DNA of 64,000 nucleotides from Streptomonospora litoralis (GTDB lineage: Bacteria; Actinomycetota; Actinomycetes; Streptosporangiales; Streptosporangiaceae). Below the pieces are notes generated by a model. That model saw only the letters and a list, made by a program, of their open reading frames with translations. It ran no database searches and was not told where the DNA came from. The DNA lies in NCBI RefSeq assembly GCF_004323735.1, contig NZ_CP036455.1, positions 739,101-803,100 on the forward strand. Direction: 5' to 3'. The translations under genes were made by a program, and so were the position numbers. Below are positions 34,463-42,824 of this stretch, in pieces. Positions within the stretch are counted from its first letter, which is position 1. Each line of letters begins with the position of its first letter.

Positions 34463-35836
34463 TCAGCGTTCCAACCGGGTGGCGGCGATGATGCGGTCGA
34501 TCACATTCGGGCTGTGCGCGGGTCGGCGGACTTCCAGGTAGAGGGTCGTGCCGTGGTCGCGGGCGGCCAGCAGGGCGACGGCCACCGTGGTCGGCTGCCC
34601 CGGGCAGTCGGACCACTCTCTGATCTCGCCCGACCAGTCGGCTCCGGTGAAGGCGCGCCGTTCCGCCTGCCCGGCACAGGGGGAGCCGGTCAGCATCGCG
34701 TCGAGGTCGCGGCCGGTGCCGGGCAGCAGGGCGGCGAACACCCCCGCCACCGCCGCCTCGGGGTCGTCCCAGCTGTCGAGGTCGGTGGCCACCAGCACCC
34801 CTGAGGCGCGGTCGGACTCGACCGCGCTGGGCACCGCCCGGCCGTTGTGGAACTGCTGGGCCCAGGCGGCCGGGACCGCGAGGTGCAGGTCGTCGCCCGC
34901 GTAACGCACTTCGGTGAGGGCCCCTACGGTGGAGGCCGCCGCGCCTGTGGTGCCGGCGACCAGCGCCGCGGCCGCGACCCCCGCGGCGACCGCACGCTGC
35001 CAGGCCCGGCGGTACCGCACCCACCACGGTAGCTGTGAGCGCAGGTCGGGTGTCATCCGGATGGCGCGGATGCGGTCGGTGAAGGCTTTGGCGTCAGATG
35101 GCCGGGCCGCGCGGTCCTCGGCGAGCGCGGACATGATCACGTCGTCGAGTGCGCGCGGCACTCCGGGGCGCAGCCGCCGCGGCGGCACCCGCACCGGCGG
35201 GGGCGGCGGCCGCCGCCCGGTAATCAGCTCGTAGGCGACGGCGCCGAGAGAGTAGACGTCGGCCCGCACGTCCAGGTCGCCGCCCGGCCCGCGCTGCTCG
35301 GGGGACATGTAGCCGGGCGTGCCCGCGGCCGCGGTGAAGCCCGAGGCGCCGTCGATGGCCTTGGCGAACCCCAGATCGGCGACGAGCACTCGTTGGCCCA
35401 CCGGGGACGACTGCAGAAGCACGTTGGAGGGCTTGATATCCCGGTGGATGGTGCCGTGGCGGTGGAGGACGGTTACGCCTTGGCCGATTTCGGTCAGCAG
35501 CCGCAGGGCCTCGTCCAGTGGAAGGGGGCCCTTGGCGGTGAGGTCGGCGACGCTGCCCTGGTCGGCGTAGGGCATGACGAAGTACGGCCGCTCGTCGGGG
35601 AGCGTGCCGATGTCATGCACCCTGACCAGCCATGCGGAGTCGGCCTGGCGGAGGATCCGGGCCTCTTCCATGAAGCGGTGGTGCACATCCAGTTGGTGCG
35701 ACCAGTTCTCGGCGAGGACTTTGACGGCCACGGGGGTGTCCAGCCGGTCGTCGTGCGCGAGCCATACTGTCGCGAACGAGCCCGAGCCGAGATGCCGAAT
35801 GACGCGGTATCGGCCGAAAGTGTCCGGTTGTGCCAC
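34463..35836 (-). CDS. Serine/threonine protein kinase with extracellular domain
   Basis: A 457-residue membrane kinase. The catalytic domain covers residues ~8-265: glycine loop IRHLGSGSFATVWLA, Lys in VAVKVLAENW, catalytic loop HRDIKPSNVLL, ADLGFAK (DLG in place of DFG) and GTPGYMSPEQR. One membrane helix (~301-322, AVAAGVAAAALVAGTTGAAA) leads to an outer domain of ~135 residues (LHLAVPAAWAQQFHNGRAVP, with two Cys) that is not PASTA. The GTG at 35836 was chosen as it starts ten residues before the glycine loop. It diverges from an ECF sigma gene across 184 bases, suggesting a shared signalling circuit. Confidence 0.93.
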   Translation of the reverse strand: MAQPDTFGRYRVIRHLGSGSFATVWLAHDDRLDTPVAVKVLAENWSHQLDVHHRFMEEARILRQADSAWLVRVHDIGTLPDERPYFVMPYADQGSVADLTAKGPLPLDEALRLLTEIGQGVTVLHRHGTIHRDIKPSNVLLQSSPVGQRVLVADLGFAKAIDGASGFTAAAGTPGYMSPEQRGPGGDLDVRADVYSLGAVAYELITGRRPPPPPVRVPPRRLRPGVPRALDDVIMSALAEDRAARPSDAKAFTDRIRAIRMTPDLRSQLPWWVRYRRAWQRAVAAGVAAAALVAGTTGAAASTVGALTEVRYAGDDLHLAVPAAWAQQFHNGRAVPSAVESDRASGVLVATDLDSWDDPEAAVAGVFAALLPGTGRDLDAMLTGSPCAGQAERRAFTGADWSGEIREWSDCPGQPTTVAVALLAARDHGTTLYLEVRRPAHSPNVIDRIIAATRLER

Positions 35837-36020
35837 AGGTAGTGCCTTACCAGTGCCGCAGGGGCCAAACGTCGGGGAGGATGCTGTGCGCAGGGCGGCG
35901 AACGGGTCCGGGGAGCCGCTTCGGCCCCCTACGCGTCGAAGGGGGATGTGAACCTCATAGTGGGGGACGGGCGTGTAACAGGTGTAGACGACGAAGCGTC
36001 TTTCAGGGGAGCTGGCAGCC

Positions 36021-36608
36021 GTGGACAACAGTGAGAAGGGCTCGGGATCCCGCCGGCCGGCGGCCAGGGTCGACGATTCCCTGGAGGATCTCGCCCGCAG
36101 GGCGCGCGACGGCGACTCCGCGTCGCTGGACGAATTGCTGCGCAGGATCCAGCCGGAGGTACTGCGGCGCTGCGCCCGGTTCCTGCCCTACCGGCAGGAC
36201 GCCGAGGAGGCGTGCCAGGACGCGCTACTGCGCGTCGCCCGCAACATCGGCGGCTTCAAAGGCGATTCGCTCTTCACGACGTGGCTGTATACGGTGGTCT
36301 CGAACTCGGCGCGGCAGACCTACCGGTCGATGAAGCGGCGCTCCGCGGAGCTTCCCACGGAGTCCGACCGCATACCGAACCAGCGCGACCCCCGTACCAC
36401 CAGCGTGATCGCGGGTTCCCGGATCGACCTGCTGGAGGCCCTCGACCAGCTCGAACGCGACCGCCCCAACCTGGTCGCCCCGCTGGTGCTGCGCGACCTC
36501 TGCCAGATGGACTACAAGGAGATCGCGACCGAACTCGACCTCGCGCTGGGCACGGTGAAATCGCGTATCCACGAGGGCCGCAAGCACGTCCGCGCGTCGC
36601 TGCAGTGA
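36021..36608 (+). CDS. ECF-type RNA polymerase sigma factor
   Basis: A 195-residue sigma factor. Region 2 is at ~residues 28-98 (LDELLRRIQPEVLRRCARFL, YRQDAEEACQDALLRVARNI, GDSLFTTWLYTVVSNSARQT), which contacts the -10 element. Region 4 is at ~140-193 (VLRDLCQMDYKEIATELDLA, LGTVKSRIHEGRKHVR), which contacts the -35 element. There is no C-terminal extension. The GTG at 36021 follows AGGGGAGCTGGCAGCC. No anti-sigma gene is adjacent; the divergent kinase is the obvious candidate controller, as known for some actinobacterial ECFs controlled by phosphorylation, but this is inference. Confidence 0.93.
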   Translation: MDNSEKGSGSRRPAARVDDSLEDLARRARDGDSASLDELLRRIQPEVLRRCARFLPYRQDAEEACQDALLRVARNIGGFKGDSLFTTWLYTVVSNSARQTYRSMKRRSAELPTESDRIPNQRDPRTTSVIAGSRIDLLEALDQLERDRPNLVAPLVLRDLCQMDYKEIATELDLALGTVKSRIHEGRKHVRASLQ

Positions 36609-36737
36609 CGGAATCCGGCGAATCGGCCTAGGCTGGACACGTGTAGGCGCGCATTGCTCGGGTCGTTGCGCCGAGTGCGGTGGCATGGACTGGCGCGTCC
36701 GCGCCTGTCCCCCGATCGCGGCGAAAGGTAGCGTCCC

Positions 36738-37499
36738 ATGGGGTTCCGTGACCCCCTGTACTGGCTTTACGAGCGTCGGCTGGAGCGTTCGCTCGGCACG
36801 TTCGAAATTCCCCGGCACGTCGGCGTCGTCCTCGACGGAAACCGCAGATGGGCCAGGATCAGCGGCCTCGCCAACGTCCAGCAGGGCCACCAGGCCGGTG
36901 CCGAGAAGATCTTCGACCTGCTGGGGTGGTGCGACGAGGTCGGCGTCCAGGTGGTCACCCTGTGGCTGCTGTCCACCGACAACCTCGCCCGGCCGCGCGA
37001 GGAGCTGGAACCGCTGTTGAAGATCATCGAGGACACGGTGAGCCGGCTGCGCCGCGAGGGCTGGAACGTCAACCCCATGGGTGCCCTGGACCTGCTGCCC
37101 GATTCCACCGCCCGCGTGATGAAGGAGGCGCACGCGGCCACATCCGGAAACTCCGGCCTGATTGTGAATGTTGCGGTCGGGTATGGAGGTAGACGTGAGA
37201 TCGCGGATGCGGTGCGGTCGCTCCTCCTCGCCGAGGCGGCCAAGGGCACCAGTATCGAGGAGCTCGCCGAGCGCCTCGACCTGGAGCACATCGCCGAGCA
37301 TCTCTACACGCGCGGCCAGCCCGATCCGGATCTCCTCATCCGCACCTCGGGCGAGCAGCGACTCTCCGGGTTCATGCTCTGGCAGAGCGCACAGGCGGAG
37401 TTCTACTTCTGCGAGGTCTTCTGGCCGGCCTTCCGCAAAGTCGACTTCCTGCGTGCGCTGCGTGCCTATGGTGCGCGCAACCGGCGCTTCGGCTCCTGA
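36738..37499 (+). CDS. Cis-isoprenyl diphosphate synthase (UppS-like)
   Basis: Condenses isopentenyl diphosphate with an allylic diphosphate to give a cis-polyprenyl or short Z,E product used for the glycan lipid carrier. In 253 residues the substrate Asp is in VGVVLDGNRRWARISG (residues ~26-41), with TLWLLSTDNLARPREEL and the C-terminal LLIRTSGEQRLSGFMLWQSA. Family length is normal. The mycobacterial homologue at this position in the order makes Z,E-farnesyl diphosphate (Rv1086), but chain length cannot be read here. The ATG at 36738 follows GAAAGGTAGCG. It fits the glycan theme of the window and lies before phoH. Confidence 0.93.
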   Translation: MGFRDPLYWLYERRLERSLGTFEIPRHVGVVLDGNRRWARISGLANVQQGHQAGAEKIFDLLGWCDEVGVQVVTLWLLSTDNLARPREELEPLLKIIEDTVSRLRREGWNVNPMGALDLLPDSTARVMKEAHAATSGNSGLIVNVAVGYGGRREIADAVRSLLLAEAAKGTSIEELAERLDLEHIAEHLYTRGQPDPDLLIRTSGEQRLSGFMLWQSAQAEFYFCEVFWPAFRKVDFLRALRAYGARNRRFGS

Positions 37500-37796
37500 G
37501 CCGCCTCCTTCCCGAACCGGCCGCACCGCCCCGCTGACGAAACGGAGGAAATGCCGCGTAACGGGGTGTTCACATGCCGTGCGACCTGGGGGTCTTGCTC
37601 TTTCCAAGGAGCCGGGTACCGTCGAAAGCAGTGGACGGTGCCCATCCGTTCACTCGGGAGGCCCCGAGCGTTTGAGGTCCTGGCCAGTGAAGGAACTCAT
37701 GGACACGAGGGCCGGTCCCGGCCCTGTCGGGGCTGGTCCCGGTCCTTGGTATCCCGTGAGACCAGGGCGCCCAGCTGCGCCCAAAGGGGAGAACGA

Positions 37797-39143
37797 GTGG
37801 CTAGTTCCTCGACCCACCGCCGTGCCGACGACACTCCCGACCTAGCTGACCAGGGGGGCAAGCGGCGGACCTACGTGCTCGACACCAGCGTCCTGCTGGC
37901 CGATCCGGCATCGATCGGACGGTTCGCCGAGCACGGGGTGGTCCTGCCGATAGTCGTGATCACCGAACTGGAGAGCAAGCGACACCACCCCGAACTCGGG
38001 TATTTCGCGCGCGAGGCGCTGCGCCGGCTGGACGGCCTCCGTGTCGCCAACGGCGGCCTCGACGTCGACATCCCGGTGAACGAGGAAGGCGGCACGCTGC
38101 GGGTTGAGCTCAACCACAGCGACCCGTCGATCCTCCCGGCGGGGTTCCGGCTGGGCGACAACGACACCCGGATCCTGACCGTCGCGCGCAACCTGCAGGC
38201 GGAGGGCGCCGATGTCGTCCTCGTCAGCAAGGATCTCCCAATGCGGATCAAGGCTTCCTCCATCGGGCTCACCGCCGACGAATACCGCGCCGAGCTCCCC
38301 ATCGAGCACGGGTGGACCGGCGTGGCCGAGCTGGAAGTCCCCGCCCACGAGGTCTCGGCACTGTTCGAGGGCGGCGGCACCGCCGATATCGAGGCGGCGC
38401 GCGACTTCCCCTGCCACACCGGGCTGATGCTGGTCTCCGAGCGGGGCAAGGCGCTGGGCAGGGTTCTCCCCGACAAGTCGGTCAAGGTGGTCAAGGGCGA
38501 CCGCGACGTCTTCGGCCTGCACGGCCGCAGCGCCGAGCAGCGGATCGCCCTGGACCTGCTCACCGACCCCGAGGTCGGCATCGTCTCCCTGGGCGGGCGC
38601 GCCGGTACCGGCAAGTCCGCCCTGGCGCTGTGCGCGGGCCTGGAGGCCGTCCTGGAGCGCGGCCAGCACCGCAAGGTCATGGTCTTCCGTCCGCTCTACG
38701 CGGTGGGCGGCCAGGAACTGGGCTACCTCCCCGGTACCGAGAACGAGAAGATGTCGCCCTGGTCCCAGGCGGTCCACGACACCCTCTCGGCGGTCACCAC
38801 CCAGGACGTCATCGACGAGGTGGTCGACCGCGGCATGCTGGAGGTCCTGCCGCTGACCCACATCCGCGGGCGCTCGCTGCACGACGCGTTCGTCATCGTC
38901 GACGAGGCGCAGTCGCTGGAGCGCGGCGTACTGCTGACCGTGCTGTCGCGGCTGGGCGAGAACTCCCGCGTGGTGCTCACCCACGACATCGCCCAGAGCG
39001 ACAACCTGCGGGTCGGGCGCTACGACGGCGTCGTGGCCGTCGTCGAGAAGCTCAAGGGCCACCCGCTGTTCTCCCACATCACGCTCACCCGGTCGGAGCG
39101 GTCGCCCATAGCGGCCCTGGTCACCGAGATGCTGGAGGGCTGA
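37797..39143 (+). CDS. PIN-PhoH fusion ATPase (PhoH2-like)
   Basis: A 448-residue cytosolic protein joining a PIN RNase domain to a PhoH ATPase/helicase. PIN residues lie at ~21-150 ([62 protein letters not shown]). PhoH follows with Walker [15 protein letters not shown] and Walker [16 protein letters not shown], plus [17 protein letters not shown]. PhoH2 proteins are RNA helicase-RNases, and in mycobacteria a small PhoAT partner precedes them; none was seen in the 297 bases upstream. The GTG at 37797 follows AAAGGGGAGAACGA. That gap holds no other recognised gene. Confidence 0.93.
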   Translation: MASSSTHRRADDTPDLADQGGKRRTYVLDTSVLLADPASIGRFAEHGVVLPIVVITELESKRHHPELGYFAREALRRLDGLRVANGGLDVDIPVNEEGGTLRVELNHSDPSILPAGFRLGDNDTRILTVARNLQAEGADVVLVSKDLPMRIKASSIGLTADEYRAELPIEHGWTGVAELEVPAHEVSALFEGGGTADIEAARDFPCHTGLMLVSERGKALGRVLPDKSVKVVKGDRDVFGLHGRSAEQRIALDLLTDPEVGIVSLGGRAGTGKSALALCAGLEAVLERGQHRKVMVFRPLYAVGGQELGYLPGTENEKMSPWSQAVHDTLSAVTTQDVIDEVVDRGMLEVLPLTHIRGRSLHDAFVIVDEAQSLERGVLLTVLSRLGENSRVVLTHDIAQSDNLRVGRYDGVVAVVEKLKGHPLFSHITLTRSERSPIAALVTEMLEG

Positions 39144-39215
39144 CTCGGTCCGATCGCGCGCAGACGCCGGCCTTTCGTATGCGGGATTGCGACGGAGGTC
39201 CCCCGGGTCCGGGTG

Positions 39216-39241
39216 CCCGTCGCCGGCGAGCCGGCGACGGG
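39216..39241 (+). terminator. Terminator hairpin after phoH-type gene
   Basis: A 12-bp perfect stem (CCCGTCGCCGGC, loop GA) lies 73 bases after the stop at 39143 and upstream of phoD. Confidence 0.65.
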
Positions 39242-39361
39242 GCCGGATACCGGTTCGCGACGTGGATAACCACCGTTAATACGGAATTCGGACGTCCGCG
39301 CGGGCGCGTGCGATAGAACCCTTGGGCGAGCTGCCGTCCGACTCCCGCAGGAGGCCCTCCC

Positions 39362-40984
39362 GTGCCCGCGTTCCCTGATCCCGCCGAGTCCCCCGCGTCT
39401 CCCGCAGAGCCGCCCGAAGGCTCCGTCCCCCTTGCCGCGCCCGCCGGCGCGGCGCAGACTCCGCCCCGGCGCTCGGTGCTGCGCTACGGCGCGGCCGGAC
39501 TGGGCGCCGCCGCCGTCGGCGCGCTGCCGGCCGCTCCCGCCCTGGCCCACGGCCGCAACCGGCCGAGCCTCACCCACGGCCTGCAGTTCGGCGACCCCCG
39601 CCGCGACGGCGCCGTGGTGTGGACCCGCGCCGACCGCCCCGCTCGCATGGTCGTCGAGGTCAGCAACCGCCCCGACTTCAAGCACGCCCGGACCCTGCAC
39701 GGCCCGTGGCTGACTCCCGCCCACGACGGCACCGGCCGCCTCCGCATCCACGGCCTAGAGCCGGGGCGCCAGGCCTATGTCCGGGTGCGCGCCGAGTCCG
39801 GGCGCGCCTCCAGCGAGGTGCTGGAGGGTTCCTTCCGCACCCCCGGCGGCGACGACCCGATCCGGTTCGTGTGGGCCGGCGACGTGGCGGGCCAGGGCTG
39901 GGGCGTCAACCCCGAAATCGGCGGCGGCATGCCGATCTTCACCGCCATGGCCGATCGCGAGCCAGACTTCTTCCTGCACAGCGGCGACGCCTGCTACGCC
40001 GACGGACCGCTGCAGGAGCGCGTGGAGCTGCCCGACGGCCGGGTGTGGCGCAACCTGGTGACCGAGGCGAAGTCCAAGGTGGCCGAGACCCTCGACGAGT
40101 TCCGCGGCCAGTACGCCTACAACCTGCAGGCCGATGCGCTGCGCGGCTTCGCGGCCCGGGTCCCGCAGATCGTGCAGTGGGACGATCACGAGGTCACCAA
40201 CAACTGGTATCCCGGCGAGGTGCTCGAAGACGACCGCTACCGCGTCCGCCGGGTGGACGTCCTCGCCCGCCGTGCGCACCGGGCCTTCCACGAGTGGCAG
40301 CCGATCGTCCGCCGCGAGGCGGTCGACGGGCGGATCTTCCGCAAGATCGGCTACGGGCCGGACCTGGACGTTTTCGTGATCGACATGCGCCACTACCGCG
40401 ACGCCAACTCCGAGGGCACGGACCGCTTCGAGAACGTCCTCGGCTGGCGGCAGGCCGCGTGGCTGATGCGGGAGCTGGCGCAGTCGCGGGCGACCTGGAA
40501 GGTCGTGGCCTCGGACATGCCCATCGGACTCGTCGTGCCCGACGGCGACGTGATCGAGGGCGTGGCCAACGGCGCGGACGGGCGGCCGCGCGGCCGGGAG
40601 TCGGAGCTGGCGTGGGTGCTGCACGGCCTGCACCGCCGTGGTGTGCGCGACGTGGTGTGGCTGACCGCCGACGTGCACTACACAGCGGCACACCACTACT
40701 CGCCCGAGCGGGCCGCGGCACCCGAGTTCACGCCGTTCTGGGAGTTCGTCTCGGGCCCGCTGCACGCGGGCGCGTTCGGTCCCAACGAGCTCGACCCCAC
40801 CTTCGGCCCGGAGGCGGCCTTCGTGCACGCACCGCCGCGGGCCAACATTTCGCCCCTGGAGGGCTTCCAGCACTTCGGCGAGGTCGAGATCGACCCCGCG
40901 AGCAAGGACCTCACGGTGACCCTGCGCGACGGCCAGGGCGACGCCCTCTGGGCGAAGACCCTGACGCCCGAGCGGCGCGGCTAA
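39362..40984 (+). CDS. phoD: PhoD-type alkaline phosphatase, Tat-exported
   Basis: Exported phosphatase/phosphodiesterase of 540 residues that releases phosphate from esters outside the cell. A twin-arginine signal is at residues ~38-66 (PPRRSVLRYGAAGLGAAAVG, then PAAPALAHG). A N-terminal Ig-like domain (LQFGDPRRDGAVVWTRADRP) precedes the metallophosphatase core with metal ligands in FVWAGDVAGQGWG, LHSGDACYADG, QWDDHEVTNNWYPGE, VIDMRHYRDANS and WLTADVHYTAAHHYSP. The GTG at 39362 is used. No Pho box was identified upstream by eye. It lies between phoH and repeat region R3, outside the order seen in mycobacteria. Confidence 0.93.
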   Translation: MPAFPDPAESPASPAEPPEGSVPLAAPAGAAQTPPRRSVLRYGAAGLGAAAVGALPAAPALAHGRNRPSLTHGLQFGDPRRDGAVVWTRADRPARMVVEVSNRPDFKHARTLHGPWLTPAHDGTGRLRIHGLEPGRQAYVRVRAESGRASSEVLEGSFRTPGGDDPIRFVWAGDVAGQGWGVNPEIGGGMPIFTAMADREPDFFLHSGDACYADGPLQERVELPDGRVWRNLVTEAKSKVAETLDEFRGQYAYNLQADALRGFAARVPQIVQWDDHEVTNNWYPGEVLEDDRYRVRRVDVLARRAHRAFHEWQPIVRREAVDGRIFRKIGYGPDLDVFVIDMRHYRDANSEGTDRFENVLGWRQAAWLMRELAQSRATWKVVASDMPIGLVVPDGDVIEGVANGADGRPRGRESELAWVLHGLHRRGVRDVVWLTADVHYTAAHHYSPERAAAPEFTPFWEFVSGPLHAGAFGPNELDPTFGPEAAFVHAPPRANISPLEGFQHFGEVEIDPASKDLTVTLRDGQGDALWAKTLTPERRG

Positions 40985-41054
40985 AGCCGTGTTTGACGGG
41001 GAGCAGCGGGCACCGGGGACGGTGGCAGGTCGGGGACCGCGGTTGTCGGGTCGG

Positions 41055-41186
41055 TGCTCGCCGGTGGCGGTTGCGGCGGGGGGCGGCGTTGGGCCACCGG
41101 GGGCCGGTCGGCGCATCTATTGCGCGGTTTCCACCGGATTGCGGCCGCTGTCTGGTCGAGACCCCGCAATAGGTGGCACCGGTCCC
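41055..41186. repeat. Module present in R3, absent from R1
   Basis: In R1 the GC-rich block and the palindromic repeat are almost adjacent (7728/7731); in R3 they are split by this ~132-base segment. Its first ~100 bases resemble 24670-24775 in R2, including GTTTCCACCGGATT and a small GCGCA...TGCGC stem. It also has CTATTGCG and CGCAATAG facing each other about 50 bases apart. Confidence 0.75.
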
Positions 41187-41277
41187 GCGGCTTGGCCCGT
41201 CTATCGTGAACTTATGGTCGCAGGTAAGCGTATTCCGCGGCCATAAGTTCGCGATACATCGCCGGATGGGCCGGCAT
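41187..41277. repeat. Palindromic mosaic repeat, copy 3
   Basis: Matches 7731-7821 over 91 bases with one difference (T at 41207). That base lies in the left arm (41202-41217) and faces an unchanged G in the right arm (41241-41256): a mismatch in DNA but a G-U pair in RNA. Confidence 0.85.
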
Positions 41278-41381
41278 CCCGCAGGCGGCGGAGCGCGCCC
41301 CGGCGCTAGCGTCGCCGGTACCGGGGTGGACGACTCATCGGCCGTATGGGAAGCTACCCGCGTTTTGCGGAGGGGACGTAG

Positions 41382-41600
41382 ATGGAGACCATGCCGACGC
41401 GGGAATGCTGTGCGCTCACCGACTGCCCGTGGTGCAGCCGCACCGGCCTCGTGTGCCACTACTGCCGGGGCGAGGGCAGTTGGTCGCCCGAGCGTCCCGT
41501 CGCCGACGGCAACGGGATGATCACCTGGGAGCGTGTCGAGGAGCAGTGCCGGATGTGCGCCGGCACCGGCAAGGAGCACCGGCACCTGCCGCTCGACTGA
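41382..41600 (+). CDS. Small CxxC (DnaJ zinc-ribbon-like) protein
   Basis: A 72-residue protein with three Cys pairs: CPWCSRTG (residues ~16-23), CHYCRGEG (~25-32) and CRMCAGTG (~56-63), followed by KEHRHLPLD. The CxxCxGxG-like spacing resembles the zinc-binding repeats of DnaJ, with one of the usual four missing or replaced by CCALTDC near the start. It probably binds zinc; a role as a chaperone-like or adaptor protein is a guess. The ATG at 41382 has GGAGGGGACG just upstream, a strong ribosome binding site, which supports a real gene despite its size. It is directly downstream of repeat region R3. Confidence 0.75.
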   Translation: METMPTRECCALTDCPWCSRTGLVCHYCRGEGSWSPERPVADGNGMITWERVEEQCRMCAGTGKEHRHLPLD

Positions 41601-42035
41601 GGGGCGCAGCGCGCGGAACCGGCCCGGCCCGCGGTGGGACGGTCGTCACCGCCGATTCCCAGGGGTTCGCGGCCTCCCCTCCGGGATGGACGCGCGGGCC
41701 GTCGCGCCGGAAACCACCGTCCTCCTGCGGGAGGCTCTGTCGGTTCGCGGCATTTTGCGCTGACTTTGCGTGATGTGAACTACGCCATATCGGAATCCGT
41801 GTTATCCGGGCGTGATCATGCGGCAGGGTGGTTGCCGTTGCAATAGGAGCCCTTGGGGCGCGCGTTGCGGATCCATGATCCTTCCCCCGATGCCCGCGCG
41901 AACTCCTCCCCCCGGGCGAGGCCGGTCGGCGGCGGTTCGATGCCCGCCTCGCCCCACCCCCTTGAACGCGGAGACCCAGGGCACAAGCGCGATCGCGCAC
42001 GCATCCCGCCGGGTGCGCGACTGGCGAAAGGGCAG
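41601..42035. other. Intergenic region upstream of exported transglycosylase
   Basis: 435 bases with no clear gene. A small hairpin (CCTCC-TGCG-GGAGG) is at 41721-41734. The part from ~41760 to 41850 is AT-richer and probably contains the promoter of the wall-acting gene at 42036. I looked for the c-di-AMP riboswitch that often precedes such genes in actinobacteria and could not find its conserved segments. Confidence 0.5.
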
Positions 42036-42719
42036 TTGTTGCTAATCAACCGGATCTCGCTGCGGGTGGCCTCGGCGGTCGGCTCGGCAGCGGTGGTCGC
42101 AGGTGCGGCGTTCGCCGTCACCGCCTTCGCCGACCAGGGTGTCGACCCGGGCGAAAGCGCCACGGCCGCCGTGATCCCCGACGCGTCCGGCGGCCCGCAG
42201 CAGTTCTTCGCCGGCGCGGAGCAGCTCTCCGACGACCGGCTGAAGGATCAGCGCGACCAGGTCCGCGACCGCCTCGCCGACGTCACGGGCCCCGTGAACG
42301 GCTCGGCCACGACCAAGGAGAAGAAGAAGGAGGAGGAACCCGAGGAGCCGGCGGACACCGGTTCGGACTCCGGCTCTCAAGCCGGATCGGGCGACTCCGG
42401 CGGCGGCTCTGCGGCCACCGGCGACCCCAAGGGCATCGCACGGTCGATGCTGGGGGACTACGGGTGGAGCTCCGACCAGTTCTCCTGCCTGGAACCGCTG
42501 TGGGAGAAGGAGAGCAACTGGGACCACACCGCGCAGAACCCGAGCTCCGGCGCCTACGGCATCCCGCAGTCGCTGCCCGGCAGCAAGATGGCCAGCGCCG
42601 GCTCGGACTGGCGGACCAACCCGGCCACGCAGATCGAATGGGGGCTGGGCTACATCCAGGACCGCTACGGTTCCCCCTGCGAAGCCTGGAACCACTCCCA
42701 GGCCAACGGCTGGTACTGA
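42036..42719 (+). CDS. Exported transglycosylase-like (SLT-fold) protein
   Basis: A 227-residue exported protein expected to act on peptidoglycan. The signal segment is ISLRVASAVGSAAVVAGAAF, with AVTAFAD after it. A charged, Gly/Ser-rich linker (KEKKKEEEPEEPADTG) leads to a ~85-residue lysozyme-like domain: FSCLEPLWEKESNWDHTAQN with the probable catalytic Glu in KESNW, then SSGAYGIPQSLPGSKM and WGLGYIQDRYGSPCEAWNHS. Two Cys may form a disulphide. Start is uncertain: the TTG at 42036 has GAAAGGGCAG upstream and puts the signal at the N-terminus, while the open frame reaches 41853. Growth or spore-germination roles are typical for relatives. Confidence 0.85.
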   Translation: MLLINRISLRVASAVGSAAVVAGAAFAVTAFADQGVDPGESATAAVIPDASGGPQQFFAGAEQLSDDRLKDQRDQVRDRLADVTGPVNGSATTKEKKKEEEPEEPADTGSDSGSQAGSGDSGGGSAATGDPKGIARSMLGDYGWSSDQFSCLEPLWEKESNWDHTAQNPSSGAYGIPQSLPGSKMASAGSDWRTNPATQIEWGLGYIQDRYGSPCEAWNHSQANGWY

Positions 42720-42741
42720 CCGCCCGAGGCGGAACGCGCGA

Positions 42742-42775
42742 ACGGCGGGGGCCGGCCGCGGCCGGCCCCCGCCGT
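42742..42775. terminator. 34-base perfect palindrome between convergent genes
   Basis: ACGGCGGGGGCCGGCCG and its exact complement abut without a loop, between the transglycosylase gene and fumC, which converge. Probably a bidirectional terminator. Confidence 0.85.
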
Positions 42776-42824
42776 CGAAGTATCCGGACGTGCCGCCGCA
42801 TCGGCGGGCCCGTCCTGTGGAGGA

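Larger units (their letters stand above)
40985..41381. other. Gene-free region R3 carrying repeats
   Basis: No gene is seen in 397 bases between phoD and a small CxxC protein gene. It is built from pieces shared with R1 and R2: a GC-rich block at 41028-41054 matching 7702-7728, a module at 41055-41186, and palindromic repeat copy 3. The last ~100 bases are unique and probably hold the promoter of the gene at 41382. Confidence 0.75.

Noticed and set aside
37500-37796. PhoAT-like antitoxin gene before the PIN-PhoH gene
   Set aside because: No short frame with a ribosome binding site and sensible composition ends or overlaps at the PhoH start.
41760-42035. Possible c-di-AMP riboswitch before the transglycosylase-like gene
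   Set aside because: Such genes often have one in actinobacteria, but the conserved GGGGAACCCA-like and CCGACAGCT-like segments could not be found.
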